Below the pieces are notes generated by a model. The model saw only the letters and a program-made list of their open reading frames with translations. It ran no database searches and was not told the DNA's origin. The translations under genes and the position numbers were made by a program. This document shows positions 1 through 5,431 of a DNA stretch of 5,516 nt, one piece after another. The DNA comes from Bacteroidota bacterium (GTDB taxonomy: Bacteria; Bacteroidota; Ignavibacteria; UBA10030), in the NCBI GenBank assembly GCA_003453835.1, contig DMMN01000030.1, forward strand, positions 1 through 5,516. Reading direction: 5' to 3'. Numbering within the stretch: position 1 is the first letter of the stretch; each line of letters opens with the position of its first letter.

Positions 1-53
1 CTTGACCTAAGGCCCACTAAACACGCGAATTACACGAACGCTAAGAACGATCA
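1..53. repeat. 53-bp direct repeat, copy A
   Basis: This copy matches 190-242 at 43 of 53 positions without gaps. The best-kept core is CACTAAACACGCGAA. Read on the minus strand, it contains near-repeats of 9 nt such as TTCGTGTAA followed by TTCGCGTGT and then TTAGTG, so a 9-nt phase runs inside the larger unit. No protein-coding frame is supported. It begins at the window edge, so it may extend further left. Function is unknown; an interspersed intergenic repeat is the plainest reading. Confidence 0.75.
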
Positions 54-101
54 CGGAACTCCCTTATGCTGAAACAAATCATTTCGCGTTTTCCGTGCCT
101 G

Positions 102-129
102 CCCCGACAATTTTCCGGTCGGGGTCTTT
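102..129 (+). terminator. GC-rich hairpin, possible rho-independent terminator
   Basis: CCCCGAC (102-108) pairs with GTCGGGG (118-124), giving a perfect 7-bp stem with a 9-nt loop. TCTTTC follows on the plus strand, which is a short and imperfect T-tract. It best fits termination of a rightward transcript entering from left of the window. On the minus strand the stem is followed by CAGGCACG, so it would be a poor terminator for the leftward operon. Confidence 0.5.
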
Positions 130-148
130 CGTGGGCTGAATAATTTCC

Positions 149-194
149 TTTCTTTAGAAGATTTTTGGCTGAGTAGTTACGACTCTCACCTTGA
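149..194. repeat. Upstream segment repeated at 251-294, copy 1
   Basis: This stretch begins TTTCTT and runs through a T-rich patch, CTGAG, two bases, GTTAC, and on to CCTTGA. The same order of blocks recurs at 251-294 with small gaps. It runs directly into 53-bp repeat copy B. The larger unit therefore seems to be this segment plus the 53-bp repeat, and only the segment is present a second time at 251-294. Confidence 0.5.
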
Positions 195-242
195 CTTAAT
201 GCTCACTAAACACGCGAACTACGCGAACGTGAGAAGCGATCA
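190..242. repeat. 53-bp direct repeat, copy B
   Basis: Second copy of the repeat at 1-53, offset by 189 bp, with ten substitutions and no net gap. The conserved core CACTAAACACGCGAA is intact. On the minus strand it shows the same 9-nt phasing, with TTCGCGTAG followed by TTCGCGTGT and TTAGTG. The GC-rich hairpin at 102-124 lies between the copies. The two are too few and too far apart to be a CRISPR array. Confidence 0.75.
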
Positions 243-250
243 AGGGTCCC

Positions 251-294
251 TTTCTTCCATAGAGTTTTTGCTGAGCGGTTACATTCTTCCTTGA
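251..294. repeat. Upstream segment, copy 2 (without the following 53-bp repeat)
   Basis: Matches 149-194 in block order: TTTCTT, a T-rich patch, CTGAG, two bases, GTTAC, then CCTTGA. The similarity stops at about 294, where the 53-bp repeat would be expected to begin, so this looks like a decayed or partial unit. It overlaps the 3' end of the weak leftward frame at 279-464, which argues mildly against that frame being a gene. Confidence 0.45.
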
Positions 295-464
295 AATAAC
301 AACGTAGTGTTTTCAATGGCAATTCTTGTCGCGAAGAGCCGCTCCATAATCCAGCCCCAGGTGCGAGAGTACGTTTCTCCGACAGACATCCGTTCGACGC
401 GATCGAGATTTTTGCCTTCCCTCAGACTGCTACTTCTCCTCCGGTACCCTTTTTCGATTCCCAA
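279..464 (-). CDS. Possible small protein or residual 3' frame downstream of CHASE2 gene
   Basis: A 61-codon frame with a TTG start at 464 and a TAA ending at 279. It is hydrophilic and rich in Arg and Glu, with a Trp pair (TWGW) and no recognised domain, signal peptide or membrane segment. Shine-Dalgarno support is weak (GGTGA lies about 10 nt upstream). The frame is the same as that of the CHASE2 gene and stays open from the CHASE2 TGA (482-480) to 279. It could be a fourth operon gene, the remnant of a longer CHASE2 C-terminus cut by a nonsense mutation, or chance. Chance remains quite possible, since 67 open codons are only modestly improbable at this G+C. Confidence 0.22.
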   Translation of the reverse strand: MGIEKGYRRRSSSLREGKNLDRVERMSVGETYSRTWGWIMERLFATRIAIENTTLLFQGRM

Positions 465-479
465 TCCGTCAAGTTCACC

Positions 480-2036
480 TCAAAGTCTTTCACCGTTGCT
501 TCGGGCGTTGACTACCACAACACGGACAATGGGAAAAACCATCATCGCCATTGCCGTTGACATGAGCGGGTAGAAGATATCAATCATCGTATCGAGACGA
601 ATGTAGAGGTACGTACCGATGAATAACATCAGAGCACCCAGCAGAAAAATGAAGAGGGAAGCCTGGATCGGTGGGAATCGATAGGCTACGAATCCTGCAA
701 GGAGCAGGCTAAGGACGCACATCCAAAACGTCGTTGTGTCAGATCTCTTCAAGACCGCGCCAGTCACGATGCTTTCAAGGGAGACAGCATAGGCCCTGTC
801 CGGCGTCATCGACCACGCCATCTTTCCCGCATTGCTCGTGAGGAGAACCATTTTGCCTTTGACTTTTTCCTGAAGCTGAAGTGGGGAGATTGCAAGCCAT
901 GGCGAAGGTTCAGTGGCTGTAGGCCTTTTGAAAACCATGTACTTCAATGTGTCCCTCTTGGAACCGTCAAACTCGACACGCTCCGTTCTGCTCATCGGCC
1001 GGCCACCAACACTAACTCCCCTTCGCAAGGATTCTCCCCGGTGAACGACGAGATCACCCACATCCGAGACCGTGAACCGGTCACGACAATAGATCCATCC
1101 CGTTTTGGAAACAGGGATTGATAGATCACCGAGCCTCACTTGATTTCCATCTCGCTCTGCCGCCAAGGTCACGGGATAGCCCTGGAACTTCCTGAGCATT
1201 TCCAATGTGACATCCCCAAAAGGTCTCAGCGAACCGAGAACTGGATGACGCATGAGTTCCACTCGACTCAGTGTGGGACCTTTCCACAGCTCGTGTTGAT
1301 CCGTCCACAGAGCGCCGCGGGACAGGGGAACCTCACCCGTGGAATCAGCAAATGTGAAGCTCGTTCCCCTGGTCATTCCAAAAACAACAATTTCTGTTTT
1401 CTCCAGAGATCGCAGAAGATCGAGCGTTTCCCGATCAAGCGTTAGATCCTCAAGAGGGATCAGAACGACCTTAGCCCCTCCACGTTTGAGTGTTTCGGCA
1501 ATATCAAGGTAGTCTCGAAGATGTGCGTGTCGGTCCGTCGTCTGTGTGTAGTGATGCACACGCACAGTGGCCGCAAAAGCCTTCATCGTTGGTCGGCCAC
1601 CGTAGTATGCTCGCACAGTTTCGTACAAATTGTCGTTAATCTCGTCGTCGCGCACTGCTCCGGTACGCGAGAGAAGAGAGATGAGGACCAGGATCGCCAC
1701 TCCAACAATGCAGAGCGTTCCCGGAAGGCTCTTGAAAGTTGCGCGCATTCTTGAGATCACAGCCTCACCTATCTCACCGAGCTTTCCTGTAGAACGAAGA
1801 TCTAGAAGGCGAGGCAGCGCACGGACAAGTGCTGCGAGTAGAGGAATTAGCGAGCCGAAAGACAGGGAGAGCAGCATCCAGAACAGCCACCGGGTTTCGA
1901 CGCGCACGGATAACCAGAGCCGGGGATACTCTGCAGCAAGGGGCTTGCTTACGAAAATCGCCAATAGAGCAAAACTTGCCGCAAGAACAAAATACGCAAT
2001 AAGGTACGATCGTCGTTGCTTGATGTTGTTGTTCAT
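480..2036 (-). CDS. Membrane sensor protein with CHASE2-like domain, no output domain
   Basis: Likely an inner-membrane sensor of 518 residues. Hydrophobic segments are at about 11-31, 50-73 and 106-123. An extracytoplasmic domain of about 310 residues follows, then three closely packed helices at about 436-451, 457-478 and 487-508. A large extracytoplasmic region followed by three helices is the CHASE2 plan. Sequence traits also fit: an AETLKRGGAKVVLIPLED stretch at about 180-197, a LGDLSIPVSKTGW block at 302-314, and KVKGKMVLL near 391 with a following TP at 411-412. CHASE2 is usually fused to a histidine kinase, adenylate cyclase, Ser/Thr kinase or GGDEF output. Here only about ten residues follow the last helix, so no output domain is present. 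The start overlaps the anti-sigma stop (ATGA) and has GGGGAG just upstream. It is the last clear gene of the operon, which suggests it signals through the anti-sigma factor. The ligand is unknown. The CHASE2 call rests on family knowledge and was not tested by search. Confidence 0.75.
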   Translation of the reverse strand: MNNNIKQRRSYLIAYFVLAASFALLAIFVSKPLAAEYPRLWLSVRVETRWLFWMLLSLSFGSLIPLLAALVRALPRLLDLRSTGKLGEIGEAVISRMRATFKSLPGTLCIVGVAILVLISLLSRTGAVRDDEINDNLYETVRAYYGGRPTMKAFAATVRVHHYTQTTDRHAHLRDYLDIAETLKRGGAKVVLIPLEDLTLDRETLDLLRSLEKTEIVVFGMTRGTSFTFADSTGEVPLSRGALWTDQHELWKGPTLSRVELMRHPVLGSLRPFGDVTLEMLRKFQGYPVTLAAERDGNQVRLGDLSIPVSKTGWIYCRDRFTVSDVGDLVVHRGESLRRGVSVGGRPMSRTERVEFDGSKRDTLKYMVFKRPTATEPSPWLAISPLQLQEKVKGKMVLLTSNAGKMAWSMTPDRAYAVSLESIVTGAVLKRSDTTTFWMCVLSLLLAGFVAYRFPPIQASLFIFLLGALMLFIGTYLYIRLDTMIDIFYPLMSTAMAMMVFPIVRVVVVNARSNGERL

Positions 2037-2500
2037 CGCATCTGCTCCCCGGCTACTTCTGGTGACACGGGGTAGCTCAATGGAAGTTCGGTCATCTCGA
2101 TCTCTTTCGGCTGTCGAAGTTCGATCGTCGGTGAAAAGAGCGTCCCGACAAGAAGCACGACAAGAAGTAGTAGAACGGAATCCGCAACGAGTTTAGCAAA
2201 GTCCCTTCGCGAAGTCGCCGACGGAAGTGCCGGGCGAGAGCTTGCATTTCTCTCCGCGGATCCTCCGGGCACCCTTCGCTTTTCCCCCCCTCCGTGAGCA
2301 ACAACCGTGTACGCATCCTCATCGAGGTGATCCAACGGAGGTGCGTTGTGCAAGTCAAAGCGAAGGCGAAGCGTGAACCGGAAAAAGGTCCGGCAGTCAC
2401 TGCAGCCGGCAAGATGGGTAAACAACTCGGGCGTTACGTGATCGGCAAGCTCGTTGTCGGCTAGTTTGCTGATACGAAGTTCATGCTCTTCGCATTTCAT
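2033..2500 (-). CDS. Putative zinc-finger anti-sigma factor, single-pass membrane protein
   Basis: A 155-residue protein that probably binds and silences the sigma factor encoded just upstream. The N-terminal part carries HLAGCSDC, i.e. H29-x3-C33-x2-C36. This is the core of the zinc-binding anti-sigma (ZAS) fold, with C3 or H6 available as a further ligand. Residues 40-100 form a variable charged linker. A strongly hydrophobic helix spans about 107-123, with basic residues (SRRD) before it, which implies a cytoplasmic N-terminus. Only about 32 residues would lie outside the cytoplasm, too few for a large sensor domain. The ATG overlaps the sigma gene stop by 4 bp (ATGA), and a strong purine-rich site (GAGGAGAGGAAG) lies in the end of the sigma gene. 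The 3' end likewise overlaps the CHASE2 start. The call follows from the motif, membrane helix and position. Confidence 0.85.
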   Translation of the reverse strand: MKCEEHELRISKLADNELADHVTPELFTHLAGCSDCRTFFRFTLRLRFDLHNAPPLDHLDEDAYTVVAHGGGEKRRVPGGSAERNASSRPALPSATSRRDFAKLVADSVLLLLVVLLVGTLFSPTIELRQPKEIEMTELPLSYPVSPEVAGEQMR

Positions 2501-3075
2501 GGCTTCTTCCTCTCCTCATAATAGGGGATAAGTCTCTTTGCAAGCGCTTTCCGTGCCTTGTAGATTCTTGATTCGACCGAGCTGAGAGTGTGGCCGGTGA
2601 TAGCTGCAATCTCCGAGTACGATAGTTGCTCGTACTCCAGCAAGATTAGGACTTCGCGATACTCCGGCTTTAGTCGGGCGAGAAGTTGTTGCACAAGATG
2701 ATGCTCTTCGTTGCGCATAATTTCCTCAAGCGGGTCCTCGCTCTGCAGAAGTTCCTGATCGTCCAGCGAGCCATTGTTCCTCGCATGTCGAAATCGTCCG
2801 AAGACTTCGTTCCGCGCAACCGTAAACATCCAGGTTCTCACGGAACCGACGTTTCTTATGTCTCGGGCAGTTCCGTGGAGCTTCAAGAAGGTGTTCTGCG
2901 TCGCGTCTTCGGCTTCAGGCTTGTTCTGAAGAAGGCGAAAACAGTACCTGTAAATCGTAGAGTAGTGGCGTGAGTACAGGCAGGCAAACGCGTCAGAATC
3001 GCCCTCCTGAATGCGGTACAGAAGCTGTTCGTCTTTGTCTGCTTCGAATTTGCGGATGGCGTTTAGATTTCGCAT
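2497..3075 (-). CDS. ECF-family RNA polymerase sigma factor
   Basis: A 192-residue sigma-70-family factor of ECF type, containing regions 2 and 4 only. It directs RNA polymerase to a dedicated set of promoters. Region 2 covers about 25-100. It includes AEDATQNTFLKLH (55-67), typical of region 2.2, and VRTWMFTVARN (79-89), typical of regions 2.3-2.4. A variable acidic linker covers about 101-123. Region 4 covers about 124-182, with LKPEYREVLILLEYEQLSYS and a helix-turn-helix in SEIAAITGHTLSSVESRIYKA. Length is usual for the family. The ATG at 3075 has GGAG at 3083-3080, a short 4-nt spacing. The gene heads an operon with the anti-sigma and CHASE2 genes, the standard arrangement for a signal-controlled ECF factor. 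An IS end lies about 35 bp upstream, so the native promoter is probably displaced. Many ECF factors activate their own operon, but no such promoter was found here. Confidence 0.93.
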   Translation of the reverse strand: MRNLNAIRKFEADKDEQLLYRIQEGDSDAFACLYSRHYSTIYRYCFRLLQNKPEAEDATQNTFLKLHGTARDIRNVGSVRTWMFTVARNEVFGRFRHARNNGSLDDQELLQSEDPLEEIMRNEEHHLVQQLLARLKPEYREVLILLEYEQLSYSEIAAITGHTLSSVESRIYKARKALAKRLIPYYEERKKP

Positions 3076-3110
3076 CTCGCTCCAGAATGATCCGGGCTTA
3101 CATCATCTAG

Positions 3111-3152
3111 GTGTCTGTCCGAGTAATAGTTATTTACAGGCGTCGGGAGTAG
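3111..3152 (+). repeat. Left terminal inverted repeat region of the IS
   Basis: Contains GTGTCTGTCC, GAGTAATAGTT and GGGAGTAG. Inverted counterparts of these blocks occur at 4664-4719 (ATTACTC, CTACTCCC, and a looser match to the outermost bases). The match is patchy, not one continuous repeat, so the exact outer base is a judgement. Confidence 0.5.
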
Positions 3153-3157
3153 GCGAT

Positions 3158-3187
3158 GATATAGTATATTTGTAGAAACAATGTCAA
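3158..3187 (-). promoter_or_regulatory. Possible outward promoter in the IS left end, facing the sigma operon
   Basis: On the minus strand a perfect TTGACA (3187-3182) is followed after 18 nt by TATATC (3163-3158), four of six bases of the sigma-70 consensus. A transcript would begin near 3151, leave the IS and reach the sigma factor start at 3075. Start-proximal AT-rich DNA can mimic promoters, and some phyla use a different consensus, so this is suggestive only. Confidence 0.4.
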
Positions 3188-3210
3188 ACACATCCTTGTG
3201 ATCACCTGTC

Positions 3211-4605
3211 ATGGCCAAGACCTACCGCCCCTATGAACCGGACCAGATGTTCCTGATGCCGCCGTCACTGACCGACTGGCTTCCGGCCGGCCACATGGTC
3301 TATTTTATTCGAGAGATCCTCGATACGATCGATCTGGCGCCCATCACCTCAGTCTATGAGGATGAGGAACGGGGGCACCCTCCGTACAACCCGAAGATGA
3401 TGACGGGAATTCTTCTCTATGGTTACTGCAACGGCATTACGTCCTCGCGGAAGCTTGCCCGGCATACTCAGGAAGATGTTGCCTTCCGGGTTCTGGCCGC
3501 CAATAATCAGCCGGATCATCGGACGATCAGCGATTTTCGCAAAATCCATTTGAGCTCACTTCAGCATCTGTTTGTGGAGGTTCTTCAGTTATGCCGAAAG
3601 GCTGGTCTGGTCAAATTCGGTCATATTGTCCTCGATGGGACAAAGATCAAGGCCAATGCCTCCAAACACAAAGCCATGAGTTATGGCCGCATGAATAAGG
3701 ACCTCACCCGGTTACAGAACGAGATCAGCGCGCTGCTTCAGGAGGCCGAAGAGACCGACACCCGTGAGGACCAGAAGTACGGCCACGACAAACGGGGAGA
3801 CGAACTGCCCGAAGAACTCACCCGCCGTGAAACACGCTTAGCCAAGATCAAGGAGGCCAAGCGGGCTCTGGAAGAGGAAGCCCGAGAGCAGGCCCGCCAT
3901 GTTCATGATGATGACAAGCCCCAACCGCCTTCCTCTGCGAAAGAACTGCCGTTGCCGATGGCCAAAGTCAAAACGGATGTAGATCCCAAAACCGGCAAAG
4001 AGCACGTTGCCGACCGGGCACAACGGAACTTCACCGACCCTGATTCGCGGATCATGCCGTACCAGAAAACGTTCGTCCAGGGCTATAATGCTCAAGTCGC
4101 CGTTGATAGCAAACACCAGATTATTGTGGCCACCGATGTTACGAACAACCCCACCGATGATCCACTTCTGCCGGCGATGGTGTCGCGGTTACCCAAAAAG
4201 CCGAAAGTGTTCAGCGCCGATGCCGGCTATTCGGTAACCGACAAGAACATCAAATACCTGAAGAAGCGGCGCATCGATTCCTACATCGCTGTCAAAGGCG
4301 CAAAGCACGATCACCTGCCAGGTCCGTCTCCACGAGGACGTATCCCTCACGATCTCACGATCAAAGAACGGATGAAGCGCAAGCTCCTGACCAAAAACGG
4401 GAGGCATCTCTACGGCCGACGCAAGTGCATCGCCGAACCGCCCATCGGCCAGATCAAGCATGTGCAAGGGTTCCGGCAGTTCAGTCTTCGGGGCCACATC
4501 AAGGTGAGGGCGGAATGGTTCCTCGTAACTGCGGCACACAACCTCAGAAAGCTCTTCAAAGCCTGTTGTCAGAGGCCGAAGAGGCGATTGCTCCTGGCAA
4601 CTTAA
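3211..4605 (+). CDS. IS1182-family transposase, intact
   Basis: A 464-residue DDE transposase that would cut and join the ends of its own element. The N-terminal part is the DUF772-type domain of this family: the opening YRPYEPDQ, then PPYNPKMMTGILLYGYCNG (58-76) and PDHRTISDFRK (101-111). Proposed catalytic residues are D142 in VLDGTKIKAN, D337 in FSADAGY, and E409 in RRKCIAEPPIGQIK. The C-terminal block ends with FLVTAAHNLRKL. Between the first two acidic residues, about 160-235, is a charged, probably coiled-coil insertion common in the family. Length is normal and there is no frameshift or stop, so it may be active. No good Shine-Dalgarno site precedes the ATG at 3211, which would keep expression low. 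The stop is at 4603-4605. The assignment is firm from motif order; the exact subgroup is not determined. Confidence 0.95.
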   Translation: MAKTYRPYEPDQMFLMPPSLTDWLPAGHMVYFIREILDTIDLAPITSVYEDEERGHPPYNPKMMTGILLYGYCNGITSSRKLARHTQEDVAFRVLAANNQPDHRTISDFRKIHLSSLQHLFVEVLQLCRKAGLVKFGHIVLDGTKIKANASKHKAMSYGRMNKDLTRLQNEISALLQEAEETDTREDQKYGHDKRGDELPEELTRRETRLAKIKEAKRALEEEAREQARHVHDDDKPQPPSSAKELPLPMAKVKTDVDPKTGKEHVADRAQRNFTDPDSRIMPYQKTFVQGYNAQVAVDSKHQIIVATDVTNNPTDDPLLPAMVSRLPKKPKVFSADAGYSVTDKNIKYLKKRRIDSYIAVKGAKHDHLPGPSPRGRIPHDLTIKERMKRKLLTKNGRHLYGRRKCIAEPPIGQIKHVQGFRQFSLRGHIKVRAEWFLVTAAHNLRKLFKACCQRPKRRLLLAT

Positions 4606-4653
4606 CGAGGCGCACCAGGATGTCAAAGAACAGAACGTAAGAAGAAACACTGA

Positions 4654-4685
4654 CCGATCGGGACTACTCCCATCCCGGTGATCGG
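4654..4685 (+). repeat. Stem-loop just inside the IS right end
   Basis: CCGATC (4654-4659) pairs with GATCGG (4680-4685), and the adjoining GGGA (4660-4663) pairs with TCCC (4673-4676), leaving GGT as a bulge. It follows the transposase stop by about 50 bp and encloses the CTACTCCC block that matches the left end inverted. It may be part of the transposase recognition end or stop read-through from the transposase. There is no T-tract, so it is not called a classic terminator. Confidence 0.45.
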
Positions 4686-4840
4686 GTTACCTTCAAAACT
4701 GATTACTCATCGGATGCACGAGCGGCACGTGTCCGATCACGAGCAACCCATGGACGAGCACAAGCTATGGAGCGATGATGGGATTGATCTTCGGCCTTGG
4801 GAACTCGAAACGGCGCACCAACCACGATCAAGAGACACAG

Positions 4841-4845
4841 AAGGA
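4841..4845 (+). promoter_or_regulatory. Ribosome binding site of the DUF302 gene
   Basis: AAGGA lies 9 nt before the ATG at 4855. This site, and the fact that family similarity begins at that ATG, decide the start. The frame is open further upstream to 4678, but none of the upstream starts has a comparable site and the extra residues lack family character. Confidence 0.7.
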
Positions 4846-4854
4846 CGAACAAAA

Positions 4855-5238
4855 ATGAGCTATGGATTTTCGAAGACGGTGGCGCTGTCGCATGAGCAAG
4901 CCATTGTGAAAGTGACCGAGGCATTGAAGCAGGAGGGATTTGGCGTCCTCACCACAATTGACGTAAAGGAGACGCTGCAGACAAAACTCGGCGTCGAGTT
5001 CAACAAATACGTCATTCTGGGAGCGTGCAATCCGCCGTTTGCTCATCGGGCGCTTCAGGCGGAAGAGGAGATCGGCTTGCTGCTTCCGTGCAACATTATT
5101 GTGTATGAGCGGGAGAATGAGACGGTAGTCTCCGCATTCAATCCGATGTCGATGACGAAGCTGATCGACAATCCCGCGATGCTACCGATTGCGGAGGAAG
5201 TCACTCAGCGCCTGCGACGAGCCATCGAGGCCATATAG
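4855..5238 (+). CDS. DUF302 family protein
   Basis: A 127-residue soluble protein of the DUF302 family, whose biochemical role is not established. Family signature blocks are all present: EGFGVLTTIDVKETLQTKLG (27-46), the Cys-containing ILGACNPPFAHRALQAE (54-70), and GLLLPCNIIVYE (74-85). The C-terminal helix ends IAEEVTQRLRRAIEAI (112-127). The two cysteines (C58, C79) lie in these conserved blocks, so a redox or metal-related role is possible but unproven. There is no signal peptide or membrane segment, so the protein is probably cytoplasmic. Length matches stand-alone DUF302 proteins, so it is complete. The start is at 4855, behind AAGGA. It lies about 135 bp right of the IS, divergent from the sigma operon. 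Before IS insertion the two transcription units would have shared an intergenic region of under 200 bp. A functional link with the sigma factor is unproven. Confidence 0.92.
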   Translation: MSYGFSKTVALSHEQAIVKVTEALKQEGFGVLTTIDVKETLQTKLGVEFNKYVILGACNPPFAHRALQAEEEIGLLLPCNIIVYERENETVVSAFNPMSMTKLIDNPAMLPIAEEVTQRLRRAIEAI

Positions 5239-5322
5239 CTCAGCATGCCCACAATCGTCCCCCGTTTCGCTTCCGTCCACTCCCCTCTTCTAATCTTTCA
5301 AGCCCTGCCCCAGTAACTGGCT

Positions 5323-5368
5323 AAAGGTCGCCTTCGTCTCCGTTGAGACCGGGCTGAAGGCAACCTTT
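5323..5368. terminator. Hairpin repeat, copy 1 (probable bidirectional terminator)
   Basis: AAAGGTCGCCTTC (5323-5335) pairs with GAAGGCAACCTTT (5356-5368), 13 positions with one C/A mismatch. Inside the loop GTCTC (5336-5340) and GAGAC (5345-5349) form a second small stem. The right arm ends in a four-T run on the plus strand. It begins 84 bp after the DUF302 stop. The U-tract is short, so efficiency is uncertain. Confidence 0.6.
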
Positions 5369-5385
5369 TACTCCTGCAATTGGCC

Positions 5386-5431
5386 AAAGGTCGCCTTCGT
5401 CTCCGTCTAAACCGGGCTGAAGGCGACCTTT
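5386..5431. terminator. Hairpin repeat, copy 2 (probable bidirectional terminator)
   Basis: AAAGGTCGCCTTC (5386-5398) pairs perfectly over 13 bp with GAAGGCGACCTTT (5419-5431) around a 20-nt loop. It is a near copy of the hairpin 63 bp to the left, but here the inner GTCTC/GAGAC stem is lost because the second half reads TAAAC. The right arm abuts the stop codon of a possible leftward gene. It would stop transcripts arriving from both sides. Confidence 0.6.

Larger units (their letters stand above)
1..479. other. Gene-poor intergenic region with repeats and a hairpin
   Basis: No convincing gene is seen in this stretch on either strand. It holds two diverged 53-bp direct repeats, a second repeated segment next to the second copy, and a GC-rich hairpin, each listed separately. 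The only frames of any length are a weak leftward one at 279-464 and a rightward one at 307-573. The latter runs antisense over the end of the CHASE2 gene and is rejected. The region lies downstream of the leftward sigma/anti-sigma/CHASE2 operon, so it should contain that operon's 3' end, but no clear leftward terminator with a T-tract is visible. Confidence 0.7.
3111..4719. mobile_element. IS1182-family insertion sequence (boundaries approximate)
   Basis: An intact element of about 1.6 kb, within the usual size range of the family, built around a full-length IS1182-type transposase. Ends were placed from imperfect terminal inverted similarity. The left end begins GTGTCTGTCC and continues into GAGTAAT (3121-3127). 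On the right, ATTACTC (4702-4708) is followed by CGGATGCAC to 4719. A second inverted block, GGGAGTAG (3145-3152), matches CTACTCCC (4664-4671). Spacing between blocks differs (32 against 45 nt), so the outer boundaries are uncertain by perhaps 10-30 bp. No clear target duplication is visible. The element separates the leftward sigma operon from the rightward DUF302 gene. Confidence 0.7.

Noticed and set aside
1..294. CRISPR array
   Set aside because: There are only two diverged copies with 136 bp between them, the repeat is not palindromic in the usual way, and no cas gene is present.
307..573. An 88-codon rightward frame near the left end
   Set aside because: It overlaps the 3' end of the CHASE2 gene on the opposite strand, is low-complexity (Ser/Leu/Arg/Thr-rich), and has no good ribosome binding site.
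1630..2196. A 188-codon rightward open frame across the CHASE2 and anti-sigma genes
   Set aside because: It is antisense to two well-supported genes, its product is Arg/Ser-rich with no domain, and it spans the junction of the two genes. It is best explained as a shadow frame.
4189..4650. A 153-codon leftward frame over the transposase gene
   Set aside because: It is antisense to the conserved catalytic C-terminal half of the transposase, with no recognisable motif.
4800..4830. GGAACT upstream of the DUF302 gene as a possible ECF sigma -35 element
   Set aside because: The hexamer resembles ECF -35 elements, but no matching -10 (such as CGTC-type) is present at 15-17 nt, so a promoter cannot be supported.
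4678..4854. N-terminal extension of the DUF302 protein by 59 residues
   Set aside because: The frame is open but begins inside the IS end, lacks a ribosome binding site and has no DUF302 similarity. The ATG at 4855 has AAGGA at proper spacing.
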